Made by a program: the position numbers and the translations under genes. From contig JAECUM010003302.1 in NCBI GenBank assembly GCA_016617855.1, positions 46,795-110,794 on the forward strand: a stretch of DNA of 64,000 nt, in the 5' to 3' direction. Shown here one piece after another: positions 35,341 through 49,100 of the stretch (within the stretch, counting starts at the first letter, position 1; the number at the start of each line of letters is the position of its first letter). A model generated the notes under the pieces. It was given only the letters and a program-made list of their open reading frames with translations. It did no database searches and was not told where the DNA came from. This DNA comes from Megalonaias nervosa (taxonomy: Eukaryota > Mollusca > Bivalvia > Unionida > Unionidae).

Positions 35341-37815
35341 GGTACCTCAATTATAGCGCAGTGAACCCACCCACTGATAATAAACCACGTAACAAAATGA
35401 GCCACAAGGTACCCGTTTACCATATACAAGTCTTCTACCTGTGTGCATAGCCCCATAAGCCCTTTGCTTGTAAAGGCAGGACTCACTTTGTTTTCAAGTT
35501 AACAATCTTTTTGATTAAGCCACAATTATAATGTACTTGTTCAGTGCCAAGTAGAGTTCTGCCTCTTCCAGTAAATGTTTGACCTTAATCTCTTAGCTTG
35601 TTTTCCCATGTGACAACTGTTTGATTGAGCTGCAAGTGATACTTGTTCAGTGGCAAGGAACAGAGGGTAGTTATTTGATCTTACCAAACAAATGACATGT
35701 ATTCAATTGCAACCTTTGATAGATTTCACCTACTGTATGATCAAACAGGAGCAGACTCTATGTAAGTATTGACATATGACAGTAATGCCAACGAAAGAGA
35801 GTCGGATGATATTTACAATGACTAGACCATAACAATTATTAGATAATGATGGAGGATTTCAGAATTTTAAAAGACAATAAGGATGAATTCCTGAACTCTA
35901 CACCAGATAACATACTATGAAAGTCTACGAATTAAAAAAAAAGTGGACTAAACACTGAATGTTTATTGTATATGCGTGCAATTTATATATTAAAGGATAT
36001 TGTGAACTGAATCATTCTGAACTTCTTTTACACACTGTAACCTATAACTAAATTCATGGCTTTATCATATAAATGGATTTAAAATGTCAAGCATTTTGGT
36101 CTTTTAGTGGATTTAATTAGAACAAAGTGTAAATTGATAATATTTTTGAGACATATTCCACTGAATAATACAAGTACATTTTATATAGATTTGTTGTTAT
36201 TTTCCTATCTCCCTATCTATCTATTGATCCAGTTGACCTTATTTAATTTTTCACAAGGCAACTCTGGCTCCCTGATGACAAGTCACCCCTTCGGATGGAT
36301 CTGACTTGCAAAACACACCCTGGCTTGTATATTTTAGGCACTGAAAAAATAAACTTTTGCATGCCAATCATGCCAGCATCAACCTATAATAAAGTAGTTC
36401 AGGTATGTACACATTTCCTTTGATAGAGTAACCAGGTAATGATCTTTAAGATCAACAGGTACCCCGTAGATGTTTACTAAATTTTTCACAGCTCAAATCA
36501 ATTCAAGACATGGTAGCTAAGACCCTGTATTCAAGTGAGCCTCGGCTGCAGAAACAAAGTTGCACTAAACAGGTACTGGCAATGGAATTAGAAAGGTACT
36601 CTCTCACCTTTGAAGCCACCCCTTATCAAAATAATTACCATCAACACGTATATATTTTCTAACTGATCTGAGAAAAATGGAGAAACTGAATCAGTAAAAA
36701 GATTTGCATGGCAAAGCTGATCTTTCTATAATTAAAGGTCATACCAGTACTCTTTCAACAATGCATGAAAATCCCTAAAATGTGCAATTTTCAACCCCAT
36801 TAAGTACCTATACTGAATAAAATTGGAGATATTTCATATAACAGTAAGTGACTATCATATCCAATCACACAGTACTACTTTAATGATGGGGAAATTAATA
36901 TTGAATTGCCCAATTTTCCTCAAAGTCACTGGGAGAATATGAGCAGGCTCTACTACACTAAAACTCAATCCTGGCTGGTAGAAATGTCTTTCTGCTCTAC
37001 ATCTTTCCATTGGTGCATACCACATGTAATCATGGATTCTTTACACCATATAATTCTGCAAAGAAGAATCATGGAGATAAAGTGAGGCCGTCTTTACCAC
37101 ATTTGTGGACTGTTCAGTGTTACTCCTGTAAAGTATTTTTCTAATTTTACTTTGAAGAAAAAAATGCAGAACAAGTCATTGTAGCATTCAGTAATCTTTT
37201 GAGCTAACTAAATTCAACATAATATAGCCCAAACCTGGCATCTTGATGGTCCCTGTGCTATAGGACTAAGATTTGTTAAACCCTGACTTCTGCAAACAGG
37301 TAATGAGACCTGAAGAAGATGACAAAATATTGATTGATACATTCAAATTATCAACCGCATTAAAAGCACGAGTCCTATGTTGCAACATGTGTGTGTGGTT
37401 ATACATACCAATGCATGACAGAATTGGAACTAATCAAATAGACATGTATGCATGAATGAAATTTGCAACCTTAGGTTAATATCAATGCTGGTAATTCTAA
37501 GTAAAACATAAACTAATATCACTAAAAATTAATATCACTCAACAACCCTGTAAAGTCAACAAAACTTGCATAACAAAATAAATGAAATAAAATGGTAATC
37601 ACTTTGACTGATGAAACAAAAAATGGTATGTGAAAAAAAAAATTAAAAGAAAAAAATGTAGAGAGAAACTTAAAAATTAGTTAAACTGTTGAAATTTACA
37701 AAATAAAATTTAATACAAAGTCCCAGAGAATTTACAATATAGAAATGTGATGACTATGTCTTAGAGCTGTAGAATTTACAAATCTAAGATGACCACACCT
37801 ATTAGTACTGCAATG
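35341..37815. other. AT-rich, no gene seen
   Basis: Short open frames only. Nothing recognisable by motif or splice structure. Confidence 0.45.
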
Positions 37816-37826
37816 CAAGATAATCA

Positions 37827-38114
37827 CCGCCTCGGATGCGGGAGGTTGTGGGTTCGATCCCCGGTCGAGTCATATCAAAGACTTACAAAAATGGTACTAA
37901 CAGCTGTCTCGCTTGGTGCTCAGCATTAAGAGGTTAGTGTTAGGACTGGTCAGACTGGTGTCAGGATAATTTGACTGAGTGGGACATCATGCTACATATC
38001 TGCGGCATGATGCCCCAGTGCTAGACATCACTATAAACAGCCACAATGCAGACATCATAGTGATATGACTGAAAAACTGTTAAAGCTACGTTAAAAATCA
38101 TAATCGCATCACAT
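37827..38114 (+). mobile_element. SINE family A, 5' truncated with target duplication
   Basis: The copy begins after the A box (CCGCCTCGGATGCGG), keeps the B box (GGTTCGATCCCCGG) and ends in a degenerate CATCACAT tail. An 11-bp direct repeat, CAAGATAATCA, flanks it (37816-37826, 38115-38125), so the truncation happened at insertion. Confidence 0.88.
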
Positions 38115-38270
38115 CAAGATAATCAAGTTTATCAATTTGCACAGCCTTTATCATGGCATCAAAGTGTTTATAATATTTAGCCACATTATATAGAAGAATA
38201 ATATATGGTGACAAATTCTTGAAACCTGGACAGAAGATAGTGGTTTATTATAACATTTAAATTTTGTAGA

Positions 38271-38597
38271 AGACTGCTCTGGTGGCCTAGTGGATAGAGC
38301 ATCTGCCTTGGATGCGGGGAGGTTGTGGGTTCGATCCCCAGCCGAATCATACCAAAGACATACAAAAAAATGGTACTAACAGCTGCCTCGCTTGGTGTTC
38401 AGTGCTAAGATGTTAGTGTTAGGACTGGTCGGCCTGGTGTCAGGGTAATGTGACTGGGTGGGACATCATGCTACATGTCTGTGGCACAATGCCCCAGCGC
38501 TAGACATTACAATAAACTGCCACACTGCAGACATCGTAGCAATATAACTGAAAAACTATTAAAGCTATGATGTTAAAAATCCAAATCACACTCACAC
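38271..38597 (+). mobile_element. SINE family A, full length
   Basis: Head with A box (TGGCCTAGTGGATAGAGC) and B box (GGTTCGATCCCC), a ~200-bp body and a short CACACTCACAC tail. It is flanked by the perfect 12-bp repeat AAATTTTGTAGA (38259-38270, 38598-38609). Confidence 0.93.
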
Positions 38598-38713
38598 AAA
38601 TTTTGTAGATGATGAAAAAAAAGTATCCAGATGACTGACCAATGAAACCAAGCTGCCACTGTAGTTAGACCAGCTTATCACTGCAAGCATAAATTTGTAA
38701 TGTTTCAAAATAT

Positions 38714-38920
38714 TGTATATACTTGCCTGGAAGTGTAGTCCAACTACAAACTGCACAGACCCTGACCTGCTATTGATTAATGTACCAGCAGATCTTGGTC
38801 TATGTTGTTTCTTCTACTGATTACTCCTAACAAACTATATAGACCCAGATCTGCTGGCACATTATTGCAATCACATATCTCATTCTGTGCAGTGTGCAAT
38901 TGTACTTGACTTATACGGTA
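38714..38920. mobile_element. Palindromic MITE, copy 4
   Basis: Has the full set of inner blocks: AGACCCTGACCTGC, AGCAGATCTTGGTCTATG, CTACTGATTACTCCTAACAA, AGACCCAGATCTGC, and ACTTGACTTATACGG at the right end. Confidence 0.75.
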
Positions 38921-38924
38921 GCCT

Positions 38925-40099
38925 GGTTAGAGTCTGGTCATCAGTCAGAATTCTAATTAATTAATTAATTAATTAATAATGTTTAAATAAATAAATCTAA
39001 CAACATTTGCTGGTAGATGGAAGAAGTTTGATCATGTGTATGTGAATTCAAACTCATCTGCAATTACTCTTTCTTACTGTCACTGGAAGATTCAACATAA
39101 TGTGATATGTCTTGCGACATGGAGCTACAATGAATGACATTTCTGGGAATTTTTTTCACAAATGTGTTTTCAACAAATTTTCCTAATATTGTTATAATGG
39201 AGAGAAAAATCCTGTATATGAGTATTTAAGGAAATGAACAGTGAATTTCCTATTACAAAATAGGTTGTTTTAAAAATGATGCATGAGGAATGACTCCATA
39301 ATTGTCCTAAAATCATATTAAATTACAAAAATGTAATTCTATAATTCATATGAGATTAGATCTACATTGGCAACAAAATGTAAGCTATATGGAAATAAGT
39401 TTAATTAAAACTAAAAGAATGAACAAAAATAATGGGGATAAAAACAGTAATTCCTTCTGATTTCTTTTGTCTAATTGAAGAATGAAACTTCATTTTGTGA
39501 TTTGACAATTTTATCCCTGCATTACTATATAAAAATAAGAACTCGGCAAAAATTACTGATTGTGCCATGTAGAAAGTTATTCTTTTTACATGAAACTTAA
39601 AATCAGCTGTTATACATGACCATATGGTTTAAAAACCTAGTAAATAAAAAGTATCAAATCTTAATAAAAAGCCACATACCAAATTTAATTTAATTTCACG
39701 GTCTTTCAAAAGTTATTGAAAATAAATGCAAATCTGTGACAGATAGACAGACAAGGGTCACACTACTTATATGGCAGAGGCACAAAAAACTAGAAATTAT
39801 GGTAAGGCATTATTTCTTCTCAACGGTAATGTGTGGAGAACAAACTTCTGGCAAAGACAGTCATAGATAAAGTTGTATATGCAATGAAGGAGAAAAATGT
39901 TCCCTACACAAAAGAGTACCACATTTGAGCTTATTTTGTTAATGAAATTAAGCCATATTCCTAAAAATGGGAAGATATCACAGGTATTTTTTAAAAAAAG
40001 TTAAAAACATACAGAATAATGTATCTACCAGTATAAACAACATTTCTATATATGAATCCATCATATACTGAGATTTGAAAATTTTTCTTCCAACTCAAA
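38925..40099 (-). other. Probable 3' UTR and downstream DNA of the SDR gene
   Basis: AT-rich sequence following the SDR stop. No canonical AATAAA is seen on the minus strand in the first several hundred bases, so the transcript end is not set. No other feature. Confidence 0.35.
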
Positions 40100-40196
40100 T
40101 CAGCTGATATTGAGGGCACAACGGACCTCAGGTGTCAAATAATCCTTGAGAACCTCCAGTGTACATTTCCACAGTTGGTCTTGTAGCTTTTTGTTT
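40100..40196 (-). CDS. SDR terminal exon
   Basis: 97 nt after CTTTCTTTTCAG; AG|A gives Arg, then NKKLQDQLWKCTLEVLKDYL and a short tail ending at TGA (40102-40100). A Leu-Trp near the C-terminus is usual in these SDRs. Confidence 0.93.
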
Positions 40197-43100
40197 CTGA
40201 AAAGAAAGAAACTGTATTTATTTTGCCAATCCAAAGCATCTGGAATGTCAAAGGTAAAAGGTACAGGAACATTTCTGAATATTTTTTTAAATAAAATTTT
40301 ATATATACAGTCACAGCAGTAATAAAAAAATATGTAATAAAAACATCCCATGTATTTAATTTTTCATATGCAAAAACATGTTTTTCAAAGTACAAAAAAA
40401 TAATTTGTACAAAACTCAGTTATAACTTTTAAACAGTGGCAATGGATGAAAAAACAGGGACCACACATAGACATACCTGTCAACTTTTCAAAAGCTAGTT
40501 AGGGAGACTGAATATAAAAATATGGAGATTGGTATCTAAAATTGGAACGTTTTTCATGGCATTTTTTACGCCTCATTTTCACTAAATATCTTCCAGGTCC
40601 AATATGGGTGAAATTCTCAAAGGACAAGCCGTTTCTCCCTGTGGTTTGCCTTATTTTCTTCAGGACATGCCTTATTTTCATATTCTGGTTAGCTGTGGCC
40701 AAACTAACACAACAGCTAAAGGTTATCTTAAGTAAACAAGCAAGAGTGCCAGCATGACTACTTAACACTTAATCCTTAGCGATGCAATTATCTTGCAAAA
40801 AGGACTGCCCTGCCAACATAATTCAAAGAAACCATCCTCTGCTGTATTATGTAAGCAGCAGCAACTGATTGGCAAATAAACGATGCGCTATCTTGTTGCA
40901 AATAAAGGTGCCTAAATAAATAGTCAAGGTACCATACAAGTGGCAACTTTTTCCCCTCGTTTTACATCCCACCTCATTTCCATATTCTCAACTCATAAGG
41001 CATTTAGCATTGTATATTATGAAACATATTTATTCTGAATTAGTAATTTGAGAACACATATGCTGCATGGTATGTATTTTCATTCCTTCTTTAAATTTAA
41101 TAATGATTATTTACATTTCTATATAGAGTACAGTAATGCCAGGTGCTTAGTCATGTACGTTTCTTTGGTGGGAATGGAGCTACAGCATTCACGGTGATCA
41201 TTCTTGGGACTGAAATTAATTGCTGACAATTTTTTTGTTTTGGTTTATTTTCTGTTTTTAGTATCGTTGTAGACTCCGTACTTTGGACCAAAGCTTTTTT
41301 TGTCTGTGACCATTAAAGCTAAAACTCAAGCATCACTAAGTCATAACCAGTACAACAGCTTCGAGACATTCATTCAAACTTAAAGCTGACTTATTAAAAT
41401 GATGGTGACAGATGAAGCGCCTAAAAACAACCCAAGCATTGTGGAATACAAATATACATAACAGAATATAACATTTTTGAACTTTTTACTTGCCCAGGTA
41501 AATTTAAACAGCTAAGGAAATTACATGTCTGATGAAGTGATTAAGCACACATGTACCATCATGGAGCTTGAACTAAGTATTTCTTAAAAACAGATATATT
41601 TATTTTCAGATTAAATTATGGCAAAGTTTATTTTATTGGTGAAATTTGAAAATCTACTGCATTTTAACTTTGCAACATTTTAGATTTCCATAGTTTCTTA
41701 TAGCTTTGTTAACAAAATTATTCAACCTGAGAAATTATTTTTAGGAATTATTTTACTTTCCTACCAATGCAAGACATTCTGCCATATTTGCTTAAAAAAT
41801 CTGAAGGGTGGGAAATTTCATGCATCAAACAAAATTATATTCTGCAATTATATTTGTGTTTTAATTTACTATATGATTCTATATCTGTGAAGAAAAAATA
41901 AATGCCTAATTCGGACCTAAATCTACTGTTTATTTAATTTGCTCTACTGTTGTATTGGCTGAATTTGAGTTTATTATAAATACTTTCCAATGATTTATAC
42001 TTGTACTCCAACATCTAAATGAATATCTGTAACATACCTTGCCCCTTTCGAGGGCCAGGTGGGTCCATCCATAGGGTTGAGGTAGTATCCCCGACTAGTC
42101 CCCTTGAGAGTGGGGCTCAGGGCAGTGTACACAGCTATTACTGCCCCTTCCTCAGTAGAATGCAATTTACCTGGAACAAAATATTAAATCTACATTATTG
42201 CCTGCAATCAAAATATCATTTTTGACCAAGTGTTTCATACTTAACATAAATTGTATATGTTGACTTACACAACTAAAGTGCATGCAGGATCTTTCAGGTC
42301 CTCAGACATAATTATCTCCCTTGTGTGACATCACAAGGTGATGAAACAACTATGTTAAAGCTAAAACAAGAGTCCCTCTGAAGGGCTGATGATCTAGAAG
42401 CTGAAAATTTTTTTCCAAGAGTCCCAAGATAAGTCTATGTCATTCTTTTATCTCCCAAGTAAAGAAACTGTCTTGGATATTTTTGAGAAACTGCAATATC
42501 CCAAACTTGGTTACAAAATTTTCTTATGTTTCAGGTAACACATTCACAAGATACAACATATAAGTGCAGAACAAAATCCTTTACCACAGCCTCTGACCTT
42601 GATCTTAACAACATGGACTGGAGGTCAGTGAGCTTGTCTCAGAAACATCAAGCTATAACAACATGCCTAGTTTGGTTAAATCTCTAAGTATTGTTTTGGG
42701 AAGAAAAATGTTAATGAAGCAGCATTAATGAAGGTTTCTCCAAATATACCCACAAATTGGGCTAAATGAGAAAAATCCATTCATACTTGTTTGTGTTAGC
42801 ATGTTCATATGCCAGCACAGCTACAGTCCTCAGTAAAGACCTATTTTGACTTCAAAATCTATGTCTGAGTGATAACTATCACCTTCTTTATTGGAATGCA
42901 ACTAAATGCAAAGTTTGGTCAAAATTCTCTTGCACTTGTCATCATGTTCATAATTTCCAAGAAGTACAAAAATGCAAGCCAAGCAATGACCAATTGTGAC
43001 TAAGTCTGGTTTTCAAAACTTCTTGACAAAATTATGTATATGTTGTTGGTCAAATTTGCACCATTTTCATTCAAAACCAATTAAATATTGCAAGAAGTGT

Positions 43101-44364
43101 TTTAATGAAAACAAAAATAATTAACATAAATATTTAACCTGCAATTACGTATATACCTCCAAATGTACATAAACCATACAGCTGTGTACATTTTGCTTTT
43201 TTGAAAAATCTGGATGCTTGTTCTTCTGTTACCATGCCAACCAAACAGGAACAACCATTATGATAACTGCACATACTCTCTTCCTCTTTACATTTTCTCA
43301 TCTTTATATTTTTAAGTCACTGATAACCATGTCATCAAAGTAGAAAGGGGCCCCAAGTGGCCTAGTGGTCTAAAGCGCTCTCTGTTACGGATCACTGCCA
43401 TCGCACCTCTGTCTGCATGGGTTCGAGTCTAGGATTTGGCAAAATCTCACATATGTGAGAAAGCTTGCTAGTAGCTTCTCGTGGGTTGGTGGTTCTTTCT
43501 GGTGATTTCCCGGTTTCTTCCTCCACCATTAATACTGGCCGCCATGTATAGCCTATAGTGTGCTGAAAAATGACGTTAAGCCCCACAACAACAACAACAA
43601 CAACAAAGTAGAAAGATAACAAAATTATTTGAATTAACAACTCAGACTCCAGACTCTTAAGGGTAAAATATTTCTTGATAATATATTACAGCAGCACCAT
43701 TAGATAAAGTCCCTTAGTATACCAATGTCCCCACTCCACACAGTCCCCTAGTATACTAATGTCCCACTCCATAAAGTCCAGTTCCCACTTCATAAAATCC
43801 CTTTATATACTAACAAAGTCTTGACTCCATAAAGTCCCTTAGTAATGATCCCACTCCATAAAGTCCATTAGTAGAGTAATGTTACTGTTCCATAAACTCC
43901 TTAATATATCAATGTCCATACTCCATAAACTCCCTAAGAATATCGATGTCCAAACTCCATAAAATCCCTAAGAATATCAATGTCCATGGGTGCCCACAGG
44001 AATTTTTGCAGGGGGGGTCAGGACTTTGTTGGGGGGGGTCAGGATTTTCGGGTGAGGGGGGTCAGTCACAGCCGGGAGAGTTAGTACAAGAAGCAGTCTG
44101 AAACTAAAGTTAATACAGTAGAACCTGTCTTGAAAGACCACCTCTTTTGCCAAAAAATTATGGTCTCTCAAGACAGGTGGTCTCCCATAACAGGTCACAA
44201 TCCTATATAACCAATAAATTTGTACATTACGAATGTGGTCTCTCAAGACAGGTGGTCTCACATAGCAGTGGTCTTTCAAGACAGGTTTTACTGCATTTAT
44301 TAAGCGTTTTAAACAGAATCTTGTGACACATTTTCAGCTTCATTTGCATGATTAAACTTGTAGG

Positions 44365-44432
<68 letters not shown>

Positions 44433-45890
44433 GGTCAGGCTACCAGGCGAAGTGGACGACAAAGTCGCCTAAAATATGTAAACTTCGCCTTCTTCTGTTA
44501 GGAAAGCGAAAACGACTTCGCCCTGTGATTTTTTATTTTTTTTTTGAGATACATTACCATATCGTTTTGAGATGTCCCCCTCGCCTCAGCCAGGTTAGTT
44601 CCAGTGTTGTGTTGTAGCGAAATGTATGCATCAAGCCATCAGTAGCTAGGCCTAGTTTTGTTGTCAATTACGTTGACAAACAAACTCTTGCACATTCACA
44701 GGCTTTTAATAGCTGTTTTGATAGCTGATTGACCATTAACCCTTTCCGGAGTCGGTTAGCAACTATCATTGCCTGATTTCCGCATGTTATCCTTAATGAT
44801 AAAAACATACAAACTTGTGTTTCGAAACTTGAACAATAGTATGTAAATAACAATTTTGTGTTTTAAGAACAGAATCAGTGATCTGGATATTTCAAATGCC
44901 TCTTGTAGACTATTTTGTCATAAAATTAGTTTGAAACTGTAAGTGAACCAGTAACGGGGAAAATACATCGCTGTGTATGGAAGTACCAGTTTAAAGTTTA
45001 TTTGATTGTCTGTTTTCGAAAATCATCGTGCGAATATATTTAAAAAAAATACGATTCATGGAAAGCAAAGCCTAGGTATTATGTTATTTGAGATTTAACT
45101 TTAAATGCAATTATATAGGTCAGAAACATAAGAAACAATGCTATGTTGTGGAATTTGCGAGAAGCGCCGTATGGTCAAAGTTGTTTTCTGACTTGACTCG
45201 TATTTGTGAATATACTGAAAAAAGGAGCGCAGCTTTTTCTATCTAGCCAATGCCTAAAATTACTACAAGTATATAGACAAATAAAAAAGAACCCCCAAAA
45301 ATGTGCAATCCTATCAATGGACTGTAGAAATGAAGCTATATAAAGTGAGCGGTAACATTACGAAAATCGCTCCTTCTAAAAGTAGATGCACTCACATGTC
45401 TGTGTTGATTCGGTTGGAAAAAAGGGTGCAGTTCATATACAGACTATAAAGGAGCAATGTCTGTAATTTTATTCATTTTAGTGTTATGTATAAATAGTTA
45501 CAGTAATGTTTTATTCGCAACAAAGAAATTAGGGCAAACAGTATGATCCGAACACACGTGTGCATTTGCCCTCATGTACATGGTACAGGGGTTGTTTCAA
45601 AGGATTTTAGAACTCTTTCAAAGTGCCATTCTTGTGAACTTTATTAAAGTATTTTTTAAAAATTGATTAAGGGTAGTTGATTAAGCATTTTTACTAACTT
45701 GCATTTACAATAAATGTTATCTGGTTACTCAGTTAAAATTTGTTACAATGTTGTTTCTATTATTCTCTTTTCAAGTCATATGGCCAAAATAACTCAGAGA
45801 ATTTTCTACTTTAAAATAAAGTATTGCTTAAATCCAATGCTAAATGCAAATATGAATACTGGGAAATAGAGGGCATAATTCAAATAAAAG

Positions 45891-45988
<98 letters not shown>

Positions 45989-46094
45989 GTGTTTCTTGCT
46001 TTGCGTCCACTTCTCCCTGTTGAGCTCTCACTTCTTCCTGTTCTGTCCAAAAGGAGAATTCACTTCTCCCTAAAATTCAAGTCTAGCTTGACCC

Positions 46095-46150
<56 letters not shown>

Positions 46151-49100
46151 GTATGATTCCCCCCTTGACCCATGCTGCAGGCACCCATGTTAATGTCCCA
46201 ACTCCATAAATTTATTAAGCATACAAATGTTTCCACTCCATTAAGTCCCTTAGTATGCCAATGTCACCACTCCATAAATCCCTAAGTATACCAATGTTCC
46301 CACTCTAAAGTCCCTTAGTATGCCAACATTCTTCTTATAATGTTTGTGTCAATATGAATACTGTTTACTTGATCTCATTTTCTTTTACCATTGCTACTTT
46401 TGTAAACTACTACCCATTTATTTTGCATCCTTTGGCCTGAGGTAAAACTGTCAAAATAAGAGGATCTCAAGATAAGGGAGGGATGGACAACAGTTTGCAC
46501 ACACAAGTTGTCAGCGAGTAGGTTTTACAGTTTGCAAAAGACAACCATGGATATTTTGATTAAATGATGACAAAACCAGTTTGAAATACACCTGTATATT
46601 GACAACTTACATTTGTATTACCTCTGTTTAATACAATCCCTAATGCTTTAAATATTGCACAGGTATAAGAAAAATTCCATGAAATCATGTATAGGTCACA
46701 TATTAGAAAATTCATGCATCAGTCACATCCAGTTAGAAAACACATAAAAAAGTACTTATTTAAACTATATCCCATTGTCAACCAACATGTGTTGCTGAAC
46801 AATTCACTGTGATATTCATTGTCACCAGTAGCACATGGCTGTATACAAGTACTTCCTGAGAAATGTAAGGGTTATGTTCCTGGGACCTCTATATATATGT
46901 ATTTTGTCATAAGTTGGGTTTTACTAGGCCACATATGGGTAGTTTCATAAATGACATCATGGTGAAGGGTAAATAAACAAAAACACAATAAAAATTCTTA
47001 AGATTATGACAAAAATCTAACAGAAATGATTTACACATGTATATGAGAGAAGCGGAACTATATATTGCAGGTGGATTCCATTCGAGGATCAAAAAACAGT
47101 CTGTGCACATGATTACAGTTCATTTACGTATCTGCAAGTTTACATATGTTGCAGTTTACATATCTCAGGGAGTACCTGTAGGTGCTATTTGCATGCTGCT
47201 GGACTAGATTCTGGTATGCATGAGGCAACAAACATGTTCTTCTTACTGAGGCTACCAAGTGGATGAGGCTATGCATAAGAAAATGAAAACTTAGGAAATG
47301 AAAACCTGTTAAAAAGTTATGAATTAATTACAAGTAGAACCTATGCACTCACAAATTCCAGACTAAACAGTGTAAAATACATATAAATGAGATTATGTAC
47401 AACATAATCAATACAATAATAATTAAAATTAATAAAACAAATTGTTTTTAGCAAAATGAGATGGGATGGGGGATAATGAGACTAGTTCTGAATTGTATGC
47501 ATGCTTCTTCTGCTTTAGCCTTCACGGCTGTTCTGGGACTCTCCAGATAAGATGCTGCAACTTTCCCAAGTGACTATGTGCTTCTTCTGATATTGCCAGT
47601 GAGCTCGATTGTGAAAAAGATCTCATCAAACCAAAACAGGCCTCTGCATGAAACACATGACAAAGGTGGCGTTTCAGACTCAATAACAGTTTTGTTATCA
47701 AATATGGCATCTTTCATGCCTTCTTCTGAAACAAAATACATTTGGACCAAAGCAAATTTAGCAGTCTTCTGCTTCTTCCTTTGGGGAGTGCAGTTACCTT
47801 CAGTGTAGTTTATTCTGTAGTTTTCATCCATCCTGACAGGGTGCTATGTTTAAATGAAAATTTTCACAAATATTCTTGCTAGGTGCCGTGCCTTCAATTT
47901 CCTTAATAGCCAGATATTTAGTTTCAAGATACTGTAAATTTAATTTGCGTTTTATGCTGCTGTTGATATCCATGTAAGCATGAATAAAAATTACCTTTCT
48001 TCCTGCAGAAAAGAAAACTTTCATGGCACAACATATTCCAATCACTGATCACTTTGGACAGTGCAACAACTGACCAGATTTCATTGCATTTATTCAAGTT
48101 TGGTTTTGACTTCCTGCATTGTGTTTACTGAAGATTGTAACCAGCTTGTTTAAAAGAAGGATGCATGCATTATTAAGTTGCACTAAAAAGCTAACTTTGC
48201 AGAACAAAACCAATGCCCATTTGATGATGCAATGGCAACATCACATAATTGTGGAACAAAGTATGGGTCTGAAATAACTGCTTGTTGACATAAATGATTA
48301 GAAAACAAAGGACTTGTTCAAGTTGGGACCTTGTGCTTCTGTCAACATATATATTTATTTTGTTTTATCTCATAATCATCATAAGCATGACAAATTTGAC
48401 AACTGACCTGCCTGGGAGGCTCATTCACTACATACAATGGAGGTCACTTTTATGACTACTGTGGGCAGCAGTATAAATGGGGAACAATGTATTGATATTT
48501 ATCCAGATAAAATCTGTATCCACCAGTGTCCAGATATATAGGCACTTGACTGTATTCTTATGAACATAATACTACCAATAATTTGACTTCCATTCATGCA
48601 ACTGTCACTTCATTATTCTCCAATACAGCAGACACTCATTATAAGGGCTCTTATTATACTGGATCCCTTTAGAATACTCTCATACAATAACACTATTCAA
48701 TGGAGTCATACAAGTGGATTGCATTATAGTTAAGGTCATCTTAATACTGAGGTATTTTATATATAATATTACAAATAAATAATGAAATGGGGTTCTGTGA
48801 CCATACTGTCCTTATAATAGAGACTGCCCTATACTAAGGTGCCTTATAATGAGGGAGTACTGTACCAGTTAATTAGCTTTTGTTTCAGTATTGTTACCTC
48901 ATGTATTTTACTTAATTTTAGGTCTTGGACAAATATATGGAGGATATTTTCATTTCCTATGTTGACTATATATATATCATATGGTTTAAAATAATGATAT
49001 TTATTTTCACAAACAGCAAAGCCACAAGTTAAAATTTGTTGGGGTTTTTTTGTGCCATGAGATGAAATCTATGCATTACTTAACATACAGGAATGGACAA

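Larger units (their letters stand above)
43985..46189. mobile_element. Candidate insertion with short inverted ends
   Basis: The left end reads CATGGGTGCCCACAG and the right end on the opposite strand CATGGGTGCCTGCAG; both are followed by G-rich runs. The segment interrupts the minisatellite, and AATGTCC lies near both borders, though that word also belongs to the array. No transposase is seen. It contains a pogo-type MITE and three microsatellites. Confidence 0.5.
43690..46325. repeat. CTCCATAAA minisatellite, interrupted
   Basis: Diverged ~30-35-bp units of the form CTCCATAAAGTCCCTTAGTA...CAATGTCC occupy 43690-43984 and resume at 46190-46325. The 2.2 kb between is foreign to the array. Confidence 0.8.

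Noticed and set aside
37850..37865. GGTTCGATCCCCGG as part of a tRNA gene
   Set aside because: It is the B box of a tRNA-derived SINE. Here the A box is missing, and in full copies the acceptor stem does not close into a normal tRNA.
45824..46156. 110-codon frame of Thr-His repeats
   Set aside because: Produced by (AC)n and (AT)n microsatellites. The same holds for the Cys-Val frame at 61162-61488 in (GT)n.
47574..47831. Minus-strand open stretch with acceptor TTTTGTTTCAG that could follow the SDR exon at 50269 in phase and begins EEGMKDAIF
   Set aside because: The later peptide is not SDR-like and ends abruptly. The exon at 42170-42038 is also in phase and carries the true STEEGAVIAVYTALSP block followed by a matching last exon.
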